Below, in pieces: positions 1 through 6,266 of a stretch of DNA of 27,970 nt. The stretch comes from CAYJDR01 sp964368965 (GTDB lineage Bacteria; Chrysiogenota; Deferribacteres; Deferribacterales; Mucispirillaceae). The stretch lies in assembly GCA_964368965.1 (NCBI GenBank), contig CAYJDR010000027.1, forward strand, positions 1 to 27,970. Direction: 5' to 3'. Each line of letters opens with the position of its first letter. Position 1 is the first letter of the stretch. The notes beneath the pieces were generated by a model. It was not told the DNA's origin and did not search any database. It saw nothing but the letters and a program-made list of their open reading frames with translations. The position numbers and the translations under genes were made by a program.

Positions 1-54
1 AATTGTACCCACGTTAACGTGTGGTTTATTACGTTCAAACTTCTGTTTAGCCAT
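1..54 (-). CDS. tuf: Elongation factor Tu, N-terminal fragment (runs off the window)
   Basis: Only the first 18 codons are present. They read MAKQKFERNKPHVNVGTI, the invariant start of bacterial EF-Tu, which delivers aminoacyl-tRNA to the ribosome as a GTPase. The ATG is at 52-54 and a GGAGG-type ribosome binding site lies just upstream on the minus strand. The rest of the gene, including the GTP-binding P-loop, is beyond the left edge. A tRNA-Thr gene lies 74 bases upstream on the same strand, so the two are probably cotranscribed, as with thrT-tufB in E. coli. Confidence 0.95.
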   Translation of the reverse strand, partial: MAKQKFERNKPHVNVGTI

Positions 55-128
55 TACTGACCTCCATAAACAATTTAAATAATAATATTATTTATATCAC
101 GGCAACAACGCCATGCAATATAACAAAA

Positions 129-202
129 AGCCCTAACCCAGAATTGAACTGGGGACCTCGTCCTTACCAAGGACGTACTCTAACCGACTGAGCCATTAGG
201 GC
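129..202 (-). tRNA. tRNA-Thr (anticodon GGU)
   Basis: The minus strand folds into a full 74-nt cloverleaf. The acceptor stem is GCCCTAA/TTAGGGC, the D stem GCTC/GAGT (one G-U), and the anticodon stem CGTCC/GGACG around loop TTGGTAA, giving anticodon GGU (threonine, ACY codons). The variable loop is AGGTC and the T arm is CCCAG-TTCAATT-CTGGG. The discriminator base reads U and no CCA is encoded, so CCA must be added after transcription. It lies directly upstream of tuf, like thrT before tufB in E. coli. Confidence 0.96.
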
Positions 203-275
203 GAAATATAAATAGCTTATAACTACAATAACTTAAGCGTATCGCCCTAAATAGTATAAACTTGTATCACATAAC

Positions 276-304
276 TATATAACCATTTACTTCTAAATCG
301 TCAA
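276..304 (-). promoter_or_regulatory. Candidate sigma70 promoter for tRNA-Thr/tuf
   Basis: On the minus strand, TTGACG (299-304) and TATATA (276-281) are separated by 17 bases. A start near 269 would give a leader of about 65 bases before the tRNA, to be removed by RNase P. The motif match is good but the assignment is inferred from sequence only. Confidence 0.55.
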
Positions 305-332
305 CAAAAACGTACAAAAAAATCAATTTTTA

Positions 333-1028
333 TTATCTTTTTCTACCAAACAGCTTCAATAAGTATAAGAATAAGTTGATAAAATCTAGATAGAGAGTCA
401 ATGCGCCCATGATTACAAATTTGTTTCTGTTTTCATCATCCATGTCGCCATCATTTGCGATGTTGCGCAATTTTTGTGTATCGTAAGCTGTTAAACCAAC
501 AAACACAACCACGCCAATACATGATATAACAAAATCAAGCATAGAGTTTTTCAGGAATAAGTTTACAATGCTTGCAATAATAAGCCCCACTAATCCCATG
601 AATAAAAATGAGCCTAAACCTGTTAGGTCACGCTTAGTTACGGTGCCATAGATGCTCATTGCTAAAAACATGCCCGCTGCTGTCACAAATGCGTTATAAA
701 TATCGCCCATTTCATAAACTACAAATATAGCAGACATTGTTATACCTAAAGTAAATGCATAAAGCATAAACAATAACGACAACACAGTAGCAGATAATTT
801 ACTCATTAGAAAGCTCATAACTACAACTATAGCTATCTGAAATATAAACAGCCCTATAACTAACCCAGAATTTGTAAAAATTGTATTTATGAGATTTTCA
901 TCATGGCCAATATACCAAGCGACCACACCTGTAACTAATAAACCAAACGACATCCACATATAAACCTTACGCATAAACACTGATGCAAAATCATAAATCT
1001 GTGGCATTTTTTGTGAGTACATTTCCAT
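333..1028 (-). CDS. Bax inhibitor-1 (TMBIM/YccA-YbhL) family membrane protein
   Basis: A 231-residue, almost wholly hydrophobic protein with about seven membrane helices and little loop sequence. It carries the family pattern near the C-terminus, GLTAYDTQKLR, whose Asp belongs to the conserved acidic pair proposed to gate a pH-sensitive Ca2+ leak in BsYetJ. In bacteria the family sits in the inner membrane and its role is poorly defined. The start chosen is the ATG at 1026-1028, because GGAGG at 1034-1038 sits five bases before it; a TTG four codons earlier would overlap that site. It has its own promoter and is transcribed away from the divergent dsbL operon. Confidence 0.9.
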   Translation of the reverse strand: MEMYSQKMPQIYDFASVFMRKVYMWMSFGLLVTGVVAWYIGHDENLINTIFTNSGLVIGLFIFQIAIVVVMSFLMSKLSATVLSLLFMLYAFTLGITMSAIFVVYEMGDIYNAFVTAAGMFLAMSIYGTVTKRDLTGLGSFLFMGLVGLIIASIVNLFLKNSMLDFVISCIGVVVFVGLTAYDTQKLRNIANDGDMDDENRNKFVIMGALTLYLDFINLFLYLLKLFGRKR

Positions 1029-1049
1029 ACGCACCTCCAATATGCGAAG

Positions 1050-1078
1050 AGTATAATATAATATTGCACTTTTCTCAA
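1050..1078 (-). promoter_or_regulatory. Sigma70 promoter for the Bax-inhibitor-like gene
   Basis: TTGAGA (1073-1078) and TATACT (1050-1055) on the minus strand with a 17-base spacer. The expected start is near 1043, just upstream of the ribosome binding site, giving a very short leader. Confidence 0.65.
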
Positions 1079-1127
1079 GAAAATTATATACAATATGTAG
1101 TAAATATGTTCATACTGCGTTTTTAAT

Positions 1128-1156
1128 TTGACAGTGAACTTTTATTACCGTATCAT
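1128..1156 (+). promoter_or_regulatory. Sigma70 promoter for the dsbL-dsbI-MFS operon
   Basis: A perfect TTGACA at 1128-1133 and TATCAT at 1151-1156 are separated by 17 bases. It lies 38 bases before the dsbL start codon and diverges from the promoter at 1050-1078. Confidence 0.75.
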
Positions 1157-1193
1157 TTCTATTGTAATTGAAATGACATCATGGAGATAAATT

Positions 1194-1841
1194 ATGAAAA
1201 AGATCTATTTAACAACAATAATGATTTTATCGTTAGCTATAAACGCTTTCGCTATTGAAGAAGGCGTCGATTATTTAACGCTAGAAAACCCAATACCTAA
1301 TAAAGAGGGCACGCTTATCAAAATATCAAGCTACGACTGCCCATTCTGCTACGCTTACGAAAACTCAGTTATGGCTGAATTATTACCAAAACTTGAAGGC
1401 ACGCTTGTTTACGAGCCTTGGTTCTTAAAAGAAAAAGGTACTTATGGCAGAGAGTTTGCAGATGTAATGGCCGCACTAATGGTAAAAGATATGCAAGATG
1501 GCGTGAGCATCACAAGCGATAAATCTGTATTTAAAAAAGCTAAATTAGCTTACTACGTTGGCTACCACATCGAGAAAAATCATTGGACATCTGGCGCTGA
1601 TGAGTTTATTGAACATGGGTTAAAAGCTGCAAATGTTTCACTTGCTGAATACAAACAACTACTATCTACTAAACAAGCTCAAGATCTGCTAAAAACTTGG
1701 GATAAATCGCTGACTTATGCTCAGATACGTGGTATTCCATCGTTCATCGTTGATGGCAAATACATAATGTTTAACGAAAGCCCTAAATCGCTAGAACAGA
1801 TGGCTGAGTTGTTGAAAAATATTTCGAAACTATCTAAATAA
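1194..1841 (+). CDS. dsbL: DsbA-family thiol:disulfide oxidoreductase, DsbL-like
   Basis: A 215-residue periplasmic oxidase that would insert disulfides into exported proteins. Residues 1-20 form a Sec signal peptide ending AFA. The mature part has a thioredoxin-fold CxxC at C49-P-F-C52 and the expected cis-proline loop at GIPS (Pro182), with a helical insertion between them. CPFC rather than the CPHC of DsbA is the active site reported for DsbL, the strongly oxidising enzyme dedicated to arylsulfate sulfotransferase in some enterobacteria. The next gene, 2 bases away, encodes a DsbI-like partner, which supports the DsbL assignment. No arylsulfotransferase gene is in the window. GGAG precedes the ATG. 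A generic DsbA is the alternative. Confidence 0.88.
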   Translation: MKKIYLTTIMILSLAINAFAIEEGVDYLTLENPIPNKEGTLIKISSYDCPFCYAYENSVMAELLPKLEGTLVYEPWFLKEKGTYGREFADVMAALMVKDMQDGVSITSDKSVFKKAKLAYYVGYHIEKNHWTSGADEFIEHGLKAANVSLAEYKQLLSTKQAQDLLKTWDKSLTYAQIRGIPSFIVDGKYIMFNESPKSLEQMAELLKNISKLSK

Positions 1842-1843
1842 AT

Positions 1844-2470
1844 ATGAAAGCAATCACATACATTTCAAACATACAAGATAGGCGCCCGATATGGTTATTG
1901 ATGGCGTTTACAGGCTTAACACTTGAGCTTATTGCACAGTTTTTCTTTCAAGAATACCTATATATGCCACCGTGCGAGCAGTGTGTATATATTAGGTTTT
2001 CAATGTTTTGTATGATGATTGCTGGCTTTGTAACAGCTATTAACCCTAAGAATATCGCATTGAAATTGTTTGGCTATGTTGTCGCATTTTACGGGATAAT
2101 TAAAGGGATAGGCTTTTCACTAGCGTTAGATAAAATCCACACAGCTATTCACTCTGGTAACATCTTTGGCATGATTGGCTGTAGCCTTGAGCCTAAGTAT
2201 CCTTTTGGGTTGCCTCTTCATAAGATAATGCCATCAACGTTTTTACCAACGGGCGATTGCGGGTATGACCACCCAGTTGTGCCTAGTGGCATTGAGTTAA
2301 ATTCGATACAGACATATTTCACAAACATATACGCTGATGGTTGGTACTTGTTGCCGTCTATCAAGTTTATGAACATGGCAGAAGCTATGCTTGTGTGCTT
2401 TGTTGTTTGTACAATTATTTTATCAGTTATGCTTATATCATTTGCAATTAATAAGTTTTTATGCAAATAA
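1844..2470 (+). CDS. dsbI: DsbB/DsbI-family quinone-linked disulfide membrane protein
   Basis: A 208-residue inner-membrane protein that would reoxidise the preceding DsbL-like protein by passing electrons to quinone. The family signature is clear: C44-E-Q-C47 followed by Arg51 after the first membrane helix, then two central helices. A long periplasmic loop carries the second cysteine pair (C113 and C139), and a final helix runs from about residue 175. The enlarged loop with motifs GCSLEPKYPFGLPL, PTGDCGYD and GWYLLPSIKFM is, from memory, characteristic of DsbI rather than short E. coli DsbB. There is no clear ribosome binding site and only 2 bases follow the upstream stop, suggesting translational coupling. 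Confidence 0.88.
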   Translation: MKAITYISNIQDRRPIWLLMAFTGLTLELIAQFFFQEYLYMPPCEQCVYIRFSMFCMMIAGFVTAINPKNIALKLFGYVVAFYGIIKGIGFSLALDKIHTAIHSGNIFGMIGCSLEPKYPFGLPLHKIMPSTFLPTGDCGYDHPVVPSGIELNSIQTYFTNIYADGWYLLPSIKFMNMAEAMLVCFVVCTIILSVMLISFAINKFLCK

Positions 2471-2476
2471 TGTGCA

Positions 2477-3676
2477 ATGAAAAATATCCTAATAAACTAT
2501 ATAAGACCTACCGAGATACAGGCCGATAATGAGCGTTCTGCATTTTTGTTTCTCTTTATCCTAACTTTTACGCAAATTGTAGCATTCCAAGCATGGCAAA
2601 TGCTTAACACCAACTTTTTTGTTGATGTTATCGGGCTTGACGGCTCACAAATGGGAATTATACAATCCATAAGAGAACTTCCAGGGCTACTTGCTGTTAG
2701 CGTACTTTTTCTATTAATATTCATGTCAGAAATATCTGTTGCTATATTTGCAGTTGCGATACTTGGCATTGGAGTTATGCTGACAGGTATGTTGCCATCA
2801 TACGCTGGCGTCATTTTCACAACATTAGTTTTATCAACTGGCTTCCACTACTACGAAACAGTGAACCAATCGTTAACGTTGCAAGCGTTCAATCAAAGGG
2901 TTTCGCCACTTGTGTTTGGTAGGCTCAGGAGTATTTCGGCACTTGGCAATATCTTGGCTGCTATTTTCATACTGCTTTGTTTGCCGTTTATGTCATACGT
3001 TCAACTTTATGCGATATGTGGCATGATTGCAGTTGTCGGTGCGATTTGGGCTTATAAGAAACGCCCTAACCTTACACATTTACCTATGCAACGCAAAAGA
3101 ATAATACTAAAGAAAAAGTATTGGTTATTTTATGTGCTAACGCTGCTTGCTGGTGGTAGAAGGCAAATATTTATGGTATTCTCATTGATACTACTTGTGG
3201 AACATTTTGGATACTCGGCTGCTGCAATCACAACACTATTCCTAATTAATAATGCTATTAACTGGGCTATCAACCCTATTATAGGTAGGCTTATTAATAA
3301 ATACGGCGAACAGTCACTACTCACATCAACATTCATTCCAACTGTGTTGATATTTCTCGCATATGCTTTCATTGATAATGCATTTATCATTGCTGTACTT
3401 TATATCGTTGACCAGTTTTTATTTAACTTCAATATTGCAGAGAAAACATTTTTTCAAAAGATTAGTGAACCAGAGGATATCGCACCATCAATGGCGACTG
3501 GATTTACAATTAACCATATTGTTGCGGTGATTGTGCCTGCTGTTTGTGGTTTTTTATGGATGATTGACTATCGTATTCCATTTATTGTGGGTGCAGTGAT
3601 AGCTTTAGTTGCATTGATATTTGTGCAGTTTATTAATATCGAAATCAAAAAAGCAGATGAACGATTACAACAGTAA
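2477..3676 (+). CDS. Major facilitator superfamily transporter, substrate unknown
   Basis: A 399-residue polytopic protein with about 12 predicted membrane helices in two halves. They are joined by a basic cytoplasmic stretch near residues 190-215 (YKKRP, QRKR, KKKYW). The N-terminal half has FGRLRS, resembling the MFS loop motif. No substrate can be read from the sequence. It follows dsbI by 6 bases with a poor ribosome binding site, so it is probably translated by coupling within the dsbL operon. Its last 12 bases overlap the 3' end of the convergent yigZ gene. A link to the Dsb pair (export of a Dsb substrate or a related small molecule) is only suggested by linkage. Confidence 0.85.
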   Translation: MKNILINYIRPTEIQADNERSAFLFLFILTFTQIVAFQAWQMLNTNFFVDVIGLDGSQMGIIQSIRELPGLLAVSVLFLLIFMSEISVAIFAVAILGIGVMLTGMLPSYAGVIFTTLVLSTGFHYYETVNQSLTLQAFNQRVSPLVFGRLRSISALGNILAAIFILLCLPFMSYVQLYAICGMIAVVGAIWAYKKRPNLTHLPMQRKRIILKKKYWLFYVLTLLAGGRRQIFMVFSLILLVEHFGYSAAAITTLFLINNAINWAINPIIGRLINKYGEQSLLTSTFIPTVLIFLAYAFIDNAFIIAVLYIVDQFLFNFNIAEKTFFQKISEPEDIAPSMATGFTINHIVAVIVPAVCGFLWMIDYRIPFIVGAVIALVALIFVQFINIEIKKADERLQQ

Positions 3677-4327
3677 ATAAGCTCCGTTTGTTGCTGATTG
3701 TAATTCTTGCAGAAAAGCGTCCTTTTTGTCACAAGGGATAGATATAGTATATGTTATATCTGTCAAAAACTCTTCATTTATTATCGCAATTTCGTAACGC
3801 TCTTGTAAACGATGCAGCAGACTGCTAAAGCTATAATCAAGCACGATAGTTAAGCTATCACGTTCAACTTTCCTTGTTGTTGGTAAGCTTTCTAATGCTT
3901 CGGCAACGCTACCTTGATATGCTTTCACAAGTCCGCCAGTGCCTAGCTTTGTTCCACCAAAATACCTTGTTACAACTGCCACGAGTTCACCAATATCACA
4001 ATATTGTAATTGCAACAACATCGGTTTTCCTGCTGTGCCGTGTGGCTCACCGTCATCAGAATAGCCTACACGTGCTGTCGAATTTGGCTTATCCACTTGA
4101 AACGCCCAGCAATTATGGGTAGCATCAGCATATTTCGCTTGGATATGTGATATCGCACGTCTTGCACCCTCTATAGAGTCGGCCCTTGCAATAGTGCATA
4201 TGAATTGACTACCCTTGATAAGCAATTCAGTTTGGTAGAAATAACTTGAGAACTCGGTTTCTAATAAATCATCAGCGCTATCTTGAGTTGTGATAGCTAA
4301 GTTCGGGATGTTGTATCGTTCAGTCAT
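3665..4327 (-). CDS. yigZ: YigZ/IMPACT family protein
   Basis: A 220-residue protein of the YigZ/IMPACT family. The N-terminal UPF0029 domain shows the family blocks KGSQFI, ATHNCWAF, SDDGEPHGTAGKPML and VVTRYFGGTKLGTGGLVKAY. It is followed by a ferredoxin-like C-terminal domain. Eukaryotic IMPACT modulates Gcn2 signalling; the bacterial role is not settled, with a translation- or RNA-linked function usually assumed. About 25 residues precede the usual family start. It begins one base after the stop of the upstream ATPase gene without an obvious ribosome binding site, so it is probably translationally coupled as the last gene of the cluster. Its end overlaps the convergent MFS gene by 12 bases. 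Confidence 0.9.
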   Translation of the reverse strand: MTERYNIPNLAITTQDSADDLLETEFSSYFYQTELLIKGSQFICTIARADSIEGARRAISHIQAKYADATHNCWAFQVDKPNSTARVGYSDDGEPHGTAGKPMLLQLQYCDIGELVAVVTRYFGGTKLGTGGLVKAYQGSVAEALESLPTTRKVERDSLTIVLDYSFSSLLHRLQERYEIAIINEEFLTDITYTISIPCDKKDAFLQELQSATNGAYLLL

Positions 4328-4328
4328 T

Positions 4329-4895
4329 TTACTTTTGTCTGTTTACTGTGATTATTTTAGTGGCGTACTTCGTGTCAGCTTCCCTGTTTGCAGTATAGAT
4401 GATTGTTCTTCCGTTATTAATAGCATCACTAATCTTTGCACCTACTAAGGATTTAGTATCATCATCTATTGACGCAAATGGCTCATCAAACAAACATAGC
4501 TGCTTATTCTCTAGATAGCCGTAAAGAAATAGTAAGCGTTTTTCACCGTCGCTAAGTGAAAATGGAGAACGGTCATGAGCGATTGATAAACTTGATAGCA
4601 GCTTCTCCGCACTTTCACTATCACCTGTTATTTGCAAAGCTTCATCTATTGCGCTAATCTTAAACACTAGATGTTCAGGAAACTGCAAGCATACGCCTAT
4701 ATTCTTATGTGATATATTTTTATTGATTTCGCCTGATGTTGGTTTAAAGATTTCGCAAATAGTTTTTAACAACAATGTTTTACCACTACCATTCATGCCG
4801 AAAAGGCATATAGACTCGCCACGTTCCACAGTAAACGAAACGGCCTCACTATCTGCCAGTGTGCGTATATTTTCAACTGATATTAAACTATCCAT
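4329..4895 (-). CDS. ECF/CbiO-type ABC ATPase with degenerate switch histidine
   Basis: A short 188-residue ABC nucleotide-binding subunit. It has Walker A GMNGSGKT (33-40), Q-loop LQFPEH (Gln71) typical of energy-coupling-factor ATPases, signature LSDGE (114-118) and Walker B LCLFDEP (Asp137, Glu138). The switch histidine is missing: TAN (158-160) stands where TH(D) is normal, with Ala at the histidine position. Such ATPases normally work as a pair with a membrane T-subunit and a substrate-binding S-subunit, and neither is in the window. A second, better conserved ATPase lies one gene upstream, so the two may form a heterodimer with one weak site. It starts 11 bases after the sirtuin gene. 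Confidence 0.85.
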   Translation of the reverse strand: MDSLISVENIRTLADSEAVSFTVERGESICLFGMNGSGKTLLLKTICEIFKPTSGEINKNISHKNIGVCLQFPEHLVFKISAIDEALQITGDSESAEKLLSSLSIAHDRSPFSLSDGEKRLLFLYGYLENKQLCLFDEPFASIDDDTKSLVGAKISDAINNGRTIIYTANREADTKYATKIITVNRQK

Positions 4896-4906
4896 AAATG
4901 TATGCG

Positions 4907-5629
4907 TTAACCTTCTAATATCTCTTTTGATTTAGCATAAATTGCATCAGCAATGTTTGCAGCTTGTGCATACTTTACTATATCAAACTGATTATCGTCA
5001 ATATATTTCGATTCATCTAAATTACACAACATGCGTGTAGCTTTTATGCCGTTCGCCTTTGTGCCAATGATTTGGGCAATTGGCACGACTGAGCCTTCTG
5101 TTCCAACAACAACTATCATATCGCCATCGCCTAACGATAAAATATTTTTATACATAGGCTCATACATTGGCGCTTGCTCACCAAAAAACACAACGTAAGG
5201 TTTAAACATACGCTCGCTATTGCATTTATCACAAACGGTTTCGCTAAACTCGCCAGCTACCTTTTGCTTCTTGCCACACTTTGTGCAGTATATATAATTG
5301 ATTTCACCGTGAACATGCATAACATTTGTACACCCTGCTCTTTCAAGCAAGTCATCAACATTTTGCGTAATTATAATGACTTTATCATTGCCATACTCAC
5401 ATTGAAGTTTCGCCATTACTTTATGCGCTTCATTTGGTTGAGCTTTCGCATATTCAACGCGCCTTAGGTTGTAAAACTCGTGCATTAGATCATAATTGTT
5501 TCGCCATGTGTGATAGTTGCATACTTTATTTATGTCATATTTATCCCACAACCCGTTACTACCCCTGAACGTACCTAAACCACTATCAGCGCTAAGACCA
5601 GCACCACTAAAGAATAACACTCGCCCCAT
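4907..5629 (-). CDS. cobB: NAD-dependent sirtuin deacylase (SIR2/CobB family)
   Basis: A 240-residue sirtuin that removes acyl groups from protein lysines using NAD+. It has the NAD motif GAGLSADSGLGTFRG (9-23), TQNVDDLLERAG (88-99) and catalytic His107 in HVHGE. A structural zinc site is formed by C115, C118, C133 and C136. The FYNLR motif supplies Tyr53 and Arg56, the YxxR pair that in E. coli CobB and SIRT5 binds succinyl/malonyl groups, so desuccinylase or demalonylase activity is possible. The usual GTS after the Rossmann strand reads GTE here (VVGTEGSV). AAAGGTG precedes the ATG. It sits between two ABC ATPase genes, 11 and 43 bases away. Confidence 0.93.
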   Translation of the reverse strand: MGRVLFFSGAGLSADSGLGTFRGSNGLWDKYDINKVCNYHTWRNNYDLMHEFYNLRRVEYAKAQPNEAHKVMAKLQCEYGNDKVIIITQNVDDLLERAGCTNVMHVHGEINYIYCTKCGKKQKVAGEFSETVCDKCNSERMFKPYVVFFGEQAPMYEPMYKNILSLGDGDMIVVVGTEGSVVPIAQIIGTKANGIKATRMLCNLDESKYIDDNQFDIVKYAQAANIADAIYAKSKEILEG

Positions 5630-5672
5630 ATATTCACCTTTAATTACTTAATTATTGACGCACTAAAAACAG

Positions 5673-6266
5673 TTATCTGAGCCTTAAAATGCAATCTGCG
5701 ATATTATCAAAATGATTATCGTGTGTAGAGATAATGAACGGGCGCTCACTTGACTTCTCAATAATCAGCTCTGCCATATTTTTTGCTTGAATATCATCTA
5801 ACATGTCAAGTGGTTCATCTAGCATTATAACGGCGCTATCGTGTAGTTTCATCGCCATTATTATAGATAGCTTCTTTAATTCACCACCTGATAAATCATA
5901 AACAGAGCGGTCAATTATGTCTGCAAATTCATCTGCATCAATACCTGCAAACTGTAGCTCATCTTTAACGTAACCTGTTATAAAATTAAACTCTGCTTGC
6001 GAGTTGACATACACGCCTGCGAGCGGACTAGCAGTAGCGCTATTTACATGCGATATTACACCAGTATAGTCAGCATATACTCCAGACAATAGCTTTAATA
6101 AAGTGCTCTTGCCTACACCGACAGGCCCTTTAACTAATACAATTTTATCGTAAACGCACGACACATTTAAGCCGTCGAATAACTTATTATCATTTAATGC
6201 TAATACGACATTATTGATAGACAATTCATATTTGCTACACTTATTTTGTATAATGCTTGTTATCAT
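5673..6266 (-). CDS. ECF-type ABC ATPase (intact catalytic motifs)
   Basis: A 197-residue ABC ATPase with complete motifs. Walker A is GPVGVGKST (47-55), the Q-loop glutamine is Gln90, the signature is LSGGE (125-129), Walker B is VIMLDEP (Asp150, Glu151) and the switch histidine is His172 in STHD. Its size fits the A/A' subunits of energy-coupling-factor vitamin or metal transporters. No T- or S-subunit gene lies nearby, so the transported substrate is unknown. The start codon overlaps the stop of the upstream histidine kinase (ATGA), tying the two together. The sequence is only distantly similar to the second ATPase (4329-4895), consistent with a heterodimeric pair rather than a recent duplication. 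Confidence 0.87.
   Translation of the reverse strand: MITSIIQNKCSKYELSINNVVLALNDNKLFDGLNVSCVYDKIVLVKGPVGVGKSTLLKLLSGVYADYTGVISHVNSATASPLAGVYVNSQAEFNFITGYVKDELQFAGIDADEFADIIDRSVYDLSGGELKKLSIIMAMKLHDSAVIMLDEPLDMLDDIQAKNMAELIIEKSSERPFIISTHDNHFDNIADCILRLR

Noticed and set aside
305..332. Terminator after the Bax-inhibitor-like gene
   Set aside because: Only a short A5/T5 pairing is present without GC pairs, which is too weak to call.
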